In this document: positions 7,885-15,766 of the stretch, piece by piece | Position numbering within the stretch: position 1 is the first letter of the stretch | Layout of the letters: each line of letters begins with the position of its first letter | NCBI GenBank assembly: GCA_013044475.1 | Contig: JABEUM010000113.1 | Location: 1 to 34,489, forward strand | Origin: Acidimicrobiaceae bacterium | GTDB taxonomy: Bacteria > Actinomycetota > Acidimicrobiia > Acidimicrobiales > Acidimicrobiaceae | Length of the DNA: 34,489 nt | Direction of reading: 5' to 3' | The notes under the pieces: generated by a model | The model's database searches: none | Told to the model about the DNA's origin: nothing | What the model saw: the letters and a program-made list of their open reading frames with translations, nothing else | Program-made: the position numbers and the translations under genes

Positions 7885-8982
7885 CTAGTTGATATCTTCC
7901 CCGAGCAGCAGGCCGGGGAGGGCCTTGGGGTAGAAGCGGGTTGTTTTGGCGGGCAGAAGCCGCCGGGATATACTCCTTGATATCACTGTTTCGATGCCGA
8001 TCGGACGTGGAAGCAACTCAAATGTTTCATCCTTCGTGTGGTTCGGTGCGTTCAGACCGAAAAAGTCCTCGTCGGAGTGGAATCTGGTGGGTTCAAATGG
8101 GAACGGAATCTCGCTTTCAAACAGTTCAGCGTCAGTCAGTTCTGGATCTGACGCTATTTTCGAAAAGATGCTGTTTGACACGTAAAGATTCTTTCCTATT
8201 CTGATCAGTGGCCGGTCGGCCGACAACGTCCTAGCCTCATTGGTATCTGCTGCTAGGGTGAGACCGAACCTAGAGCGAAGTTCGGCCTCGAAGTCTGGGC
8301 GAGGCTCCGAAGGTCGATAGCTTCGAGCCCAAGTTGCAAGGGTGGGACCCTCTTCGAAAGACGGCGTGATCATGCACATGAGCCGCCGCGATCCAGCGGG
8401 TGCGTCTGGTGAGCTGGCGGCTCTAAGGCGATGGTGCCCGTCAGCCACTATTAATGTCAGTGATCTCGCCGTTTCTTGGAACTCTCTTAGTAAGGCGGGT
8501 TGTCTGAGGAGCCAGATTCGATGATGTACTCCCGTAGAATCGGTTACCCTTGATACCAGATCACCCTCTGAAATGCTGATCAGCTGGGAGATCGCCTGTG
8601 TTTTGTCCAGTAGCCAGACAGGATTCTTAGGTCGCTTGCTTGGAATACGGTCGGAGCGATAAGCCGAGGTAGTGTTCTCGTGAGGCAGGAGAGTTACCTC
8701 GGGCCACCCTTCGGCAGGTAAAGAGTTGGGCAGAGTTTGCGATTGTGAGGATTCCAGAGACGCAGCGCCTGACCCGGTGAGTTCCAGGATACCGACTACC
8801 CCCCTCATCCGTTTGTGCTCCCCGGTTTGGGTGGTTTGGACCGTTTGATAGATATAAAGACCTGCTTCATCGTCTAGCGTTATCTGGTCAAGGAGTGGTT
8901 CGATTGGTGGCTTCTCGATCGTCGAAGTGCTTGCTTCGAAGGGGTCATATCTATATGAGGCGAAGGGGAGCAGACTGTGCAT
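7885..8982 (-). CDS. DUF1015 family protein
   Basis: Cytoplasmic protein of about 365 residues with no established biochemical function. It shows DUF1015 hallmarks: an N-terminal LPFASYRYDPF block, an LYIYQT strand, LLPHENTTSAYRSDRI (the family has a HE-T---K-DR pattern here), PVWLL, and VADGHHRLRAA, the most conserved motif. The ATG at 8982 is chosen because the family usually starts just before the PF-A-RYD block; GTG 9021 and TTG 9051 are upstream alternatives in an open frame. In some bacteria DUF1015 genes sit beside serine/2-hydroxyacid dehydrogenase genes; that is not so here. It is divergent from the HAD phosphatase with about 80 bp between starts, so the two may share a control region. 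A CCCCG/CGGGG hairpin (7899-7918) lies inside its 3' end. Confidence 0.8.
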   Translation of the reverse strand: MHSLLPFASYRYDPFEASTSTIEKPPIEPLLDQITLDDEAGLYIYQTVQTTQTGEHKRMRGVVGILELTGSGAASLESSQSQTLPNSLPAEGWPEVTLLPHENTTSAYRSDRIPSKRPKNPVWLLDKTQAISQLISISEGDLVSRVTDSTGVHHRIWLLRQPALLREFQETARSLTLIVADGHHRLRAASSPDAPAGSRRLMCMITPSFEEGPTLATWARSYRPSEPRPDFEAELRSRFGLTLAADTNEARTLSADRPLIRIGKNLYVSNSIFSKIASDPELTDAELFESEIPFPFEPTRFHSDEDFFGLNAPNHTKDETFELLPRPIGIETVISRSISRRLLPAKTTRFYPKALPGLLLGEDIN

Positions 8983-9065
8983 CTTTCTATGAATAGTGGC
9001 TCGAAGAGCAAAGATGTGCACTTTTTGTCCCGGAAGGCGCCGGTTTGCCAAGAAAGGATGAATTT

Positions 9066-9827
9066 GTGAGTGAGAATTCCACCTGGGTACTCGACCTAGA
9101 CGGAGTCATTTGGCTCGGAGATGAGGCGATACCCGGATCAAGGGAAGCAATTTCGATCCTAAGAGATAATGGCAGAGGTGTGCTTCTGGTTACAAACAAT
9201 TCTCGTCCAACGATTATCGAGTACTTGGATAAGCTGTCTGGTTTTGGTATCGATGTTTCAGTGGACGAACTTATTTCGTCTTCGATAGCTTGCGCCTCTC
9301 TGATAGTACCTGGGGAGCGGGTGTACGTTATTGGTGGTGACGGTCTGAAAGAAGCCATCAGGTCCGCAGGCGGAGTGATAGTGGAAGACCACCGGGCAGA
9401 AGTAGTGGCAGTGGGCTGGTCAAAGGAGTTCAATTACGAGATGATGTCGGTTGCCCTTAGAGCGGTCCTCGATGGTGCTCGATTTCTGGCGACTAATGAG
9501 GACCCCACCTATCCAACTCCATATGGTCTAGTTCCCGGAGCTGGAGCGATTGTCAGGTCGATCGCATATGCATCCAGCTGCGAGCCGACGGTAGCAGGAA
9601 AGCCGCACGAGCCTATTGTCGAATTGGTTAGGGAACGCGTAGGTCCTGGTTCTGTGATGGTTGGTGACCGTCACAGTACGGACGGTGTTTTTGCCGGTAA
9701 TGTTGGCCTACCGTTCTATTTGGTACTTTCTGGAGTCACAAAGCTGGCCGACCCAAGTTGGAAGCCAAGTCCCGCAAAGATCGGTAAGGATCTTTTGGAT
9801 CTCGTGCGGTCTGAGCTTGCCTTATAA
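9066..9827 (+). CDS. HAD-IIA family sugar-phosphatase-like hydrolase
   Basis: Haloacid-dehalogenase superfamily phosphatase of the NagD/p-nitrophenyl phosphatase (IIA) type, 253 residues. Motif I is DLDGV with nucleophile Asp10 and acid/base Asp12; motif II is LLVTNNSRPT; the IIA cap (about 80-180) is followed by AGKPHEP with the motif III lysine and MVGDRHSTDGVFA as motif IV. Substrate is probably a small phosphorylated metabolite such as a sugar phosphate or 2-phosphoglycolate. GTG at 9066 is favoured because AGAAAGGA lies seven bases upstream; the earlier TTG at 9045 lacks this. It is divergent from the DUF1015 gene and followed after 113 bp by the oxidoreductase. Confidence 0.88.
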   Translation: MSENSTWVLDLDGVIWLGDEAIPGSREAISILRDNGRGVLLVTNNSRPTIIEYLDKLSGFGIDVSVDELISSSIACASLIVPGERVYVIGGDGLKEAIRSAGGVIVEDHRAEVVAVGWSKEFNYEMMSVALRAVLDGARFLATNEDPTYPTPYGLVPGAGAIVRSIAYASSCEPTVAGKPHEPIVELVRERVGPGSVMVGDRHSTDGVFAGNVGLPFYLVLSGVTKLADPSWKPSPAKIGKDLLDLVRSELAL

Positions 9828-9940
9828 GGTCGTCGAAGCAACGCATCTAATCTGGCACTACTTCGCTGCCAGTTCAAGCAGTCTTCAATGGAGTAGTTTG
9901 TAGTTGATCGGTTTTTTTGATCTTTATGCTGGGGGCAGAG

Positions 9941-10930
9941 ATGCGTGAGATTGTACTGGCGGCTAGACCTGTTGGGTGGCCCAAGGAAAGCGATTTCGGA
10001 ATTAGAGAGGTGGAGCTTCCAAAGATTGCTCAAGGCGAAGTACTCGTAAGAGTCGATTGGTTGTCTGTTGATCCTTACATGCGCGGAAGGATGAATGACC
10101 AAAAGAGCTATGTTCCGCCTTTTGCCCTCGATTCTCCGCTAGCTGGTGGGGCAGTAGGAACGGTTGTTGAAACCACTGTCGAGTCTCTGCCAGAGGGAGC
10201 GGTGGTAACTGGATCCTTCGGATGGCGAGAGTTCGATGCTGTCTCAGCTAAATCTGTGATGAGAATTGAGGACGACTCGACTCCGCCGGAGTACTATCTG
10301 GGTGTTTTGGGAATGCCTGGAATGACCGCTTACCACGGACTGCTAAACGTCGGAAATGCCAGAGAAGGGGAAGTTGTCTACGTTTCCGCCGCAGCAGGTG
10401 CGGTGGGTTCGATAGTTGGACAGATTGCTCGAATTAAGGGCTGTCGGACCATCGGGAGCGCTGGAGGGCCAGAGAAGGTGAGCAGGCTGGCCGAACTCGG
10501 ATTCGACGTTGGAGTCGACTATCGATCTGGTGTACTACGTGAGACCTTGGCTGCTGCCGCCCCAGCGGGGATCAACGTCTATTTCGACAACGTAGGTGGT
10601 GACCATCTAGAGGCTGCGCTGTGGAACATGGCCGATTTTGGGCGGATTGTCATGTGCGGTGCTATTTCTCTCTATAACGCTGCTCAGCCCGAGCCAGGTC
10701 CAAAGAATCTGGTGCTGGCGGTGCAGAGACGTCTAAGGCTCCAGGGCTTCATCGTGAGTGATCATTTTTCCGAAATGGGTCAGTGTATTAGTGATATGAA
10801 GAGTTGGGTAAGGGACGGCAAGATATCCTTAGATCAGACCGTAGTTAATGGACTTGAATCTGCACCAGGAGCGCTTGTTGGACTTATGAAAGGTCAGAAT
10901 CTAGGAAAAATGCTGGTCAAGGTTTCGTAA
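9941..10930 (+). CDS. Zinc-independent NADPH oxidoreductase (MDR, leukotriene B4/curcumin reductase type)
   Basis: Medium-chain dehydrogenase/reductase of 329 residues in the NADPH-dependent double-bond reductase group. It lacks the zinc-binding cysteines and histidine of alcohol dehydrogenases. Visible motifs: VDPYMRGRMND, LAGGAVGTVVE, GMPGMTAYHGLL, and a Rossmann signature AAAGAVGSIVGQIA followed by GSAGGPEKV and VYFDNVGGDHLEAAL, plus ISLYN and RLQGFIVSDH. These are typical of CurA/prostaglandin-reductase-like enzymes that reduce the C=C bond of alpha,beta-unsaturated ketones and aldehydes. ATG 9941 is preferred because GGGGGC precedes it by about five bases; the frame extends to a TTG at 9917. 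Likely a detoxification enzyme; the true substrate is unknown. Confidence 0.88.
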   Translation: MREIVLAARPVGWPKESDFGIREVELPKIAQGEVLVRVDWLSVDPYMRGRMNDQKSYVPPFALDSPLAGGAVGTVVETTVESLPEGAVVTGSFGWREFDAVSAKSVMRIEDDSTPPEYYLGVLGMPGMTAYHGLLNVGNAREGEVVYVSAAAGAVGSIVGQIARIKGCRTIGSAGGPEKVSRLAELGFDVGVDYRSGVLRETLAAAAPAGINVYFDNVGGDHLEAALWNMADFGRIVMCGAISLYNAAQPEPGPKNLVLAVQRRLRLQGFIVSDHFSEMGQCISDMKSWVRDGKISLDQTVVNGLESAPGALVGLMKGQNLGKMLVKVS

Positions 10931-10942
10931 TGAACTTTTTGG

Positions 10943-10978
10943 TCAGTGCATTAAGACATATCAGTGCATTAAGACATA
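10943..10978. repeat. Perfect 18-bp tandem duplication
   Basis: TCAGTGCATTAAGACATA occurs twice back to back (10943-10960 and 10961-10978), starting 12 bases after the oxidoreductase stop codon. It may be a recent slippage duplication or a paired binding site upstream of the membrane protein/two-component genes. Confidence 0.9.
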
Positions 10979-11099
10979 AGAGCTTTATCATCGGTGGTTC
11001 ATGAGATTCTAAGGCAATAAGGCAAAGATGGCTAGGTCGAGTAATGGTGTCTTGTCGATACGGCGCGGGTGTCGGTTGCGTTCTTTTGTAAGGATCAGA

Positions 11100-11723
11100 A
11101 TGGGTCGAAAGTGGAGTTCTTCTGCGCCATATGGACGCGTCGGGATGAGCAGTATCGGCTTTGGACTTGTTATGGCGGTAGTTTCGGTCGGAGTTGGAGC
11201 GGGCTTCAATGTTGGCCTAACATCTTTTATGAGCAAGACTGACGTACCAAACGCTGCCATAGTGAGTACAGATCCGGCGGGTGGCCGGGCTAAGCCTAGC
11301 TCTGCTGGGTCGATTGAGCCAACAGGCTCGACCAAGTCTGACGCGGCTGAATCCCATGTCCCATCTGAGCCGGAAGAATCTGCCATTTCAAGTGCTTCCT
11401 CAAGGGTGCTTCAGATTACTCCTTCGTCTCCTGTGGATCGTATTCTCAACATTGGCGTAATGGAACCCAAGGAAACTTCGCTTCGACAAGCCCTCTCTTC
11501 TCAAGTACAAAATTCTCAAGTACAAAATTTTCTCGGAGAAGGAACCGCTGCGAACTCGATTCCGGGCCAGACTCCCAAAGGGGACAGTCCTACTACGCTG
11601 GCGATGGCTGAGCCAGTTGCCCCAAACGAACCGGGTCAACCTTCAATCCTGGTCCAACCTAAAGCTAATTCCGATGCGTCAGTAGGAGGCGCTCAAGCAT
11701 CAGCTAACCCTGGCGATGGCTGA
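11100..11723 (+). CDS. Membrane-anchored low-complexity protein upstream of a sensor kinase
   Basis: Unrecognised protein of 207 residues from ATG 11100 (AAGGA five bases upstream); an ATG at 11028 would add an Arg-rich N-terminus. A basic start is followed by one hydrophobic segment (about residues 18-38, GFGLVMAVVSVGVGAGFNVGL), giving a signal anchor or signal peptide. The rest is rich in Ser, Ala, Pro, Thr, Glu and Gly with no clear fold, as expected for an extracytoplasmic linker-like domain. SQVQN occurs twice in tandem because of a 15-bp DNA duplication. Its stop codon overlaps the sensor kinase start by 8 bases, so co-translation is likely, and a role as an accessory of the kinase outside the membrane is a reasonable guess. 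No enzyme motif is visible. Confidence 0.6.
   Translation: MGRKWSSSAPYGRVGMSSIGFGLVMAVVSVGVGAGFNVGLTSFMSKTDVPNAAIVSTDPAGGRAKPSSAGSIEPTGSTKSDAAESHVPSEPEESAISSASSRVLQITPSSPVDRILNIGVMEPKETSLRQALSSQVQNSQVQNFLGEGTAANSIPGQTPKGDSPTTLAMAEPVAPNEPGQPSILVQPKANSDASVGGAQASANPGDG
11498..11527 (+). repeat. Perfect 15-bp in-frame tandem duplication
   Basis: TTCTCAAGTACAAAA is present twice in direct succession within the low-complexity gene, duplicating the peptide SQVQN. The reading frame is kept. Confidence 0.9.
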
Positions 11724-13293
11724 GTTGACGGTAGTCCACGCGGATCAAGCCGCACGGGATAAGCTCCTTGTTCGATTTGCAAGGCGAGTATTTGCTGGGA
11801 GAGTTTTGGGTACTGCGGGTCGCCTGGTCGCACTCTATGGAGCGGTCACATCCGTTGTTCTGGGGCTATCGGTATATCAAGTGGTAAATAACTTCTCTCA
11901 ACACTACATGGGGCTAGCTCGGTCGGACTTGGGCGGCGAGGTGCCTGAGTTTTCAACTGCAGCTTCTGTTCGAACACCTGGGCAATCGCTATTTAGCTTT
12001 TCCGAGTACTATCTGCGGAGTCACGGATCTCTTTCTCAGCATCGAATAATTATTGCTCTTGCTAACCAAACCACCCTTGCCTCTACTGGTGCGTCTTGGT
12101 TGGTGAGCGTACCGATTGTGAGCTCCATGCTCAAGAATCCTCCTATTCGGACTATCTTTTACTCCACCTCTTACGGGGCAAGGGGTCCGATTCTGATTCT
12201 TGGTTCGCCGATCATGCAGAATTCGAGACCTGTTGGACTCCTGATTGCGGAGTCCTCGTTATCAAGTCTCTTTAGCCAGAAAAAGCAGGTAGCGCTTCTA
12301 TCTGGGTTTGAAGCTCTTGTTGCCCTCATCTTTTCCGTTCTATCTAGCTACTACCTCTTGAGGAGAGTTATGAAGGCAGTCGGAGCTATCACTGAGGCGG
12401 CGGTAGAGATCTACCAGGGTGACTTGGATACCCGACTAATAGATGCCGGCGAGAAAGATGAAGTTGGTGGGCTTGTTGTTGCTTTCAATCAGATGATTGC
12501 GAGGATCTCAGATACCCTGAAGGCCCAACAGAGACTTTTGGCGGACGTCTCTCACCAACTGCGAACTCCGCTCACGGTGATGCGCGGGAATCTTGAACTT
12601 TTGCAGATCTCAAGAGATGAACCCGAAGAGGTTACCACTACTGCAGCGGTGCTTCTCGAGGAGATCGACTATATGAGTTCGATGATCGACAAGCTCCTCC
12701 TGCTGGAGCGCTCGACATCTGGTGGTTTTTTAAATGTTGAACCAGTTGATTTGAGGACCTTTTTGTACGATCTTTTTGGGTCTGCACAGATGCTGGGCGA
12801 GCGGAATTGGAATTTGGGTGAAATTCCTGACTTGGTGGTGCTCGCCGATGGGCCAAAGCTTCGGGGAGCGGTGCTGAATCTTCTTGAGAATGCAGTTAAG
12901 GCGTCGAAAGTTGGAACGAAGATTGAACTCGATGCCAAGGTTCGCAACAATGCCAAAGGTGATCGACTTGCGATATCAGTTCAAGATGAAGGAATAGGTA
13001 TTCCGTCGGAGTTGCAGGAGCGCATATTCCGGCGCTTCGAGAGAGGAGACTCTTCAGACAGGAGGGGGACGGGCCTGGGCCTAGCCATAGTTAAAGCGAT
13101 TGTCGAGGCGCATCACGGCGTAGTTGAGCTTGAAAGCAGCCTCGGCGTCGGATCAAAATTTACTTTGGTTATTCCGATCAACTACGAAGATTCTTCTCAA
13201 TTTGATTCATCGGGAGACTTCATGGTTCCCGAAATTGAAAGTTCCAATATTGAAAGGAGGGTCAGGAGTGCACATAGCAGTGGTAGAAGATGA
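11716..13293 (+). CDS. Sensor histidine kinase
   Basis: Membrane-bound two-component sensor of 525 residues. It has a first helix at about 35-57, an extracytoplasmic sensor region at 58-190, a second helix at about 192-213, a HAMP linker at 212-265, the phosphoacceptor block LLADVSHQLRTPL with His280, and a C-terminal HATPase domain with LNLLENAVKAS (N box), DEGIGIP (G1), FRRFERGD (F box) and GTGLGLAIVKAI (G2). A polar tail of about 35 residues follows the ATPase domain and is encoded over the response-regulator ribosome site. ATG 11716 lies inside the end of the upstream gene; no strong ribosome site is seen, consistent with coupling. The signal is unknown; the sensor domain is not a recognised PAS or Cache form by eye. 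Confidence 0.9.
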   Translation: MAELTVVHADQAARDKLLVRFARRVFAGRVLGTAGRLVALYGAVTSVVLGLSVYQVVNNFSQHYMGLARSDLGGEVPEFSTAASVRTPGQSLFSFSEYYLRSHGSLSQHRIIIALANQTTLASTGASWLVSVPIVSSMLKNPPIRTIFYSTSYGARGPILILGSPIMQNSRPVGLLIAESSLSSLFSQKKQVALLSGFEALVALIFSVLSSYYLLRRVMKAVGAITEAAVEIYQGDLDTRLIDAGEKDEVGGLVVAFNQMIARISDTLKAQQRLLADVSHQLRTPLTVMRGNLELLQISRDEPEEVTTTAAVLLEEIDYMSSMIDKLLLLERSTSGGFLNVEPVDLRTFLYDLFGSAQMLGERNWNLGEIPDLVVLADGPKLRGAVLNLLENAVKASKVGTKIELDAKVRNNAKGDRLAISVQDEGIGIPSELQERIFRRFERGDSSDRRGTGLGLAIVKAIVEAHHGVVELESSLGVGSKFTLVIPINYEDSSQFDSSGDFMVPEIESSNIERRVRSAHSSGRR

Positions 13294-13948
13294 TGAGCGC
13301 ATAGCTTCATTCCTCTCGAAGGGACTCAAGGCAGAAGGATACGTCACCACGGTCATAGGAGACGGTAGTCACGCAAGGGATTTTTTACCCCTGATTGAAG
13401 ATGAACTAGATTTAATCCTGCTCGATCTTTCGTTGCCCTCGGTTAACGGGTTGGAGTTACTGCGGTTCTGGAGGGACAAGGGCGTTGCTACCCCGGTAAT
13501 AATACTTACCGCAAGGGATGAGGTGAACGAAAAGGTCAGAGGCCTGGATGCGGGGGCGACTGACTATGTGACGAAACCCTTTCACTTTGCGGAACTTCTC
13601 GCACGGATAAGGGCGGCGCTTCGGACGTCGGAACAGTCAGCTAGCACAACGCTCGTTTCTGGAGACCTCAGTCTTGACCTAATAACCAAGGTTGCTTGGC
13701 GAGCTGGCCGGCGTATTGATCTCTCCCCCCGTGAGTGGGCGCTTTTAGAGTTATTTCTTCGTAACCCGTATCAGGTTTTGTCGAGGACGCAAATACTCAG
13801 CCACGTCTGGGAGTACAGCTTCGACCCGGGATCTAATGTCGTGGATGTGTATGTTGGCTATTTGAGGAAGAAGATTAACTTTCCCGGGCTCACACCGCTA
13901 CTGCAAACAATTAGAGGTGCAGGATACAGGCTGAGTCCGCCGTCGTAA
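13268..13948 (+). CDS. OmpR/PhoB-family response regulator
   Basis: Transcription factor of 226 residues controlled by the preceding kinase. The receiver domain (1-120) has the acidic pair in VEDDE, phosphoacceptor Asp53 in LILLDLSLP, the conserved Thr in ILTARDE and Lys in DYVTKPF. The C-terminal winged-helix domain shows LSPREWALLELFLRNPYQVLSRTQILSHVW and VDVYVGYLRKKI. Start is GTG 13268: AGGAGG ends seven bases before it and VHIAVVEDDE is a standard receiver start. The frame is open upstream inside the kinase gene, which inflates a naive call to 13124. The 26-base overlap with the kinase gene implies translational coupling and balanced synthesis. Confidence 0.93.
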   Translation: MHIAVVEDDERIASFLSKGLKAEGYVTTVIGDGSHARDFLPLIEDELDLILLDLSLPSVNGLELLRFWRDKGVATPVIILTARDEVNEKVRGLDAGATDYVTKPFHFAELLARIRAALRTSEQSASTTLVSGDLSLDLITKVAWRAGRRIDLSPREWALLELFLRNPYQVLSRTQILSHVWEYSFDPGSNVVDVYVGYLRKKINFPGLTPLLQTIRGAGYRLSPPS

Positions 13949-13975
13949 GGCCGATGGTAATTGGATCTGGTGAAA

Positions 13976-15076
13976 TCAAGTTTGATCCGAATCAGGAGTG
14001 TCAGATTCGGCTGATTCAATGGTTTCTTGAACTTGGCTGACTCGGCGTTTGTCGAATGCGCTGGCCTGTGCTTCGTCGTCCTTCATCATCTCGTCTACGT
14101 CTGTGTCTGCGAATCCGATGATACCCATTTTTTCGAACGACTCTCTGATCGTCGGTCCCCAAAGACCAATGTCTCTGAGTATGGGTACTATCCGCATGAA
14201 CAGGAACGATCTGAATTGGGTTTGTCCCGGGGATTCCTTCATCCAGTTAACGCACTCGCCCACGTCGTAGCCGAGAGCTGCCCAAACCTCTTCGGATAGA
14301 AAGCGATCCCGCATGCTTAGGCAGGCTTCGGCCGCAAATTCCTCTCTTTCTTGCCGTTCCGCCGAGCTAAGCTGCGGGTAGAAGTCTTTCAGGGCATTTC
14401 TGCCAAAGGTGACGTGACGAGCCTCATCTTGCATGACGTAGGCGGTAATAGTGCGTCCGAGCTCATTGGTAGTGAAGTTTCTGATCAATCCGAAAGCCGC
14501 TAGAGCTAGGCCTTCGATGAGAACCTGCATTCCTAGATACGTCATGTCCCATCTGGAATCCGTCAGGACATTTTCGAGGAGGGACTTGAGGTTGGGATTA
14601 ATTGGATATGCGAGTCCAAGTTTGTCCAGGTAGGTCGAGTACACTTCCATGTGCCTTGCTTCGTCAAAGACTTGAGTGGCGGCGTAGTATTTTGCATCTA
14701 GCTCCGGTACTGTTTGGACAATCTTTGACGCGCAGATTAAAGCACCCTGTTCGCCATGGAGAAATTGCGAGAATTGCCAGGCGACGATATGCCTCCGCAG
14801 TTCAATCTTGTTCTTTTCGGAGAGCCTTGTCCAGATAGGGGCTCCGAAGAGGGGAATCATGTCATCAGAACTCCCGAGCGGGTTATCGTGGTCAATTTCC
14901 AGATTCCAGTCGATTCTGATTTTGGCATCCCACTGCCGACGTTTGCCTTTTTCGTAAAGATTGAGGAGCTTTTCTCTTGGCGAGTCATAGTCCCAGCTAA
15001 ATTGGACTGCACCAGAGCCGTCCTGGACCTTCCAACCGGTCTTGTCGATGGGTACGACGAATGTCTTCTCTCCCAC
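13976..15076 (-). CDS. Ferritin-like di-iron protein, possible oxygenase
   Basis: Cytoplasmic protein of 366 residues with two sets of four-helix-bundle iron ligands: a glutamate in FLHGEQGAL, E-x-x-H in FDEARHME, a glutamate in LIEGLAL and E-x-x-H in QDEARHVTFG. This fits a carboxylate-bridged di-iron centre as in ribonucleotide reductase R2-like oxidases and aromatic or fatty-acid oxygenases. It has extra N- and C-terminal segments, including an acidic Ser/Asp/Glu tail. The ferritin-like family it most resembles is, to my knowledge, uncharacterised in actinobacteria, so the substrate is unknown. GTG 15076 has GGAGG five bases upstream. It follows the zinc-ribbon gene after 81 bp on the same strand and converges with the response regulator. 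Confidence 0.8.
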   Translation of the reverse strand: MGEKTFVVPIDKTGWKVQDGSGAVQFSWDYDSPREKLLNLYEKGKRRQWDAKIRIDWNLEIDHDNPLGSSDDMIPLFGAPIWTRLSEKNKIELRRHIVAWQFSQFLHGEQGALICASKIVQTVPELDAKYYAATQVFDEARHMEVYSTYLDKLGLAYPINPNLKSLLENVLTDSRWDMTYLGMQVLIEGLALAAFGLIRNFTTNELGRTITAYVMQDEARHVTFGRNALKDFYPQLSSAERQEREEFAAEACLSMRDRFLSEEVWAALGYDVGECVNWMKESPGQTQFRSFLFMRIVPILRDIGLWGPTIRESFEKMGIIGFADTDVDEMMKDDEAQASAFDKRRVSQVQETIESAESDTPDSDQT

Positions 15077-15157
15077 GTAGGCCTCCTACCGTCTGAATGA
15101 GCGCGGTGCTGATCCACTAAGGATAACTCAGGTTTTGGAAGTGTGGATAGCGGGAGA

Positions 15158-15766
15158 TTAGTTCGGTTTCGACAAAGTGTCGATACCTGGAAAGCTGCTG
15201 CTCTCATCTAACGAGGTTAGAGCGAGAATCATGGCCAAGAGTACGCCAAATATTCCATACGGCATAAGGGTCTGAATGGGCTTAACTATGAGCACGTCTA
15301 GCCCAGATCCGATTGGTCCACTCTTTGCCGATCCAATCAGCACTACATCGCCGGAGGAATCGATTAGGTGGAGGCCTGTCGGACCATCGACCTTCATTGC
15401 CATTCTGGATCGCCCATCTGTGGTTTGAATTCTAGCAAAGATCGGTGCCTGCTTAGAAGTTGGAAGGTTGAATACCATTGTTGTGGAAGGCTGGAGTGCC
15501 CGGTTTAGTAAAGCAGTCGAGACCTTGCCTTCGAGGTGATGGGAGATCAAGTAAAACTGCGATGTATGGGTAGACGCATGCCTAATTTGCCAGACGTCAT
15601 CGAGAGGTACGGCTATGGCAACTTCAGTCTCGCCGGCTAACCAATGGAAGCCATTCTTGTCGCCGATTAACTGATAGCTCCCAGACCCATCAGGTGACAG
15701 CCCGCAAAATGGACAAACCTGAGAAGTGTTTGGAAGCGGTAGACCACATGCCGAACAAGATTCCAC
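15158..15766 (-). CDS. Zinc-ribbon protein with a C-terminal membrane anchor
   Basis: Unassigned protein of 202 residues. Two Cys pairs, CSAC (4-7) and CPFC (18-21), form an N-terminal zinc ribbon. A beta-rich middle follows (about 28-150; VAIAVPLDDVWQIR, FYLISHHLEG, MVFNLPTS, GLHLIDSSGDVVLIGSAK) that recalls scramblase or tubby-like barrels only in a general way. One hydrophobic helix near 170-188 (PYGIFGVLLAMILALTSL) would tail-anchor it to the membrane. Its GTG start directly follows the TAA of the LOG-family gene with no gap, so expression must depend on that gene by coupling. I do not recognise a function; it may be a membrane-tethered sensor or lipid-binding protein. Confidence 0.6.
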   Translation of the reverse strand: MESCSACGLPLPNTSQVCPFCGLSPDGSGSYQLIGDKNGFHWLAGETEVAIAVPLDDVWQIRHASTHTSQFYLISHHLEGKVSTALLNRALQPSTTMVFNLPTSKQAPIFARIQTTDGRSRMAMKVDGPTGLHLIDSSGDVVLIGSAKSGPIGSGLDVLIVKPIQTLMPYGIFGVLLAMILALTSLDESSSFPGIDTLSKPN

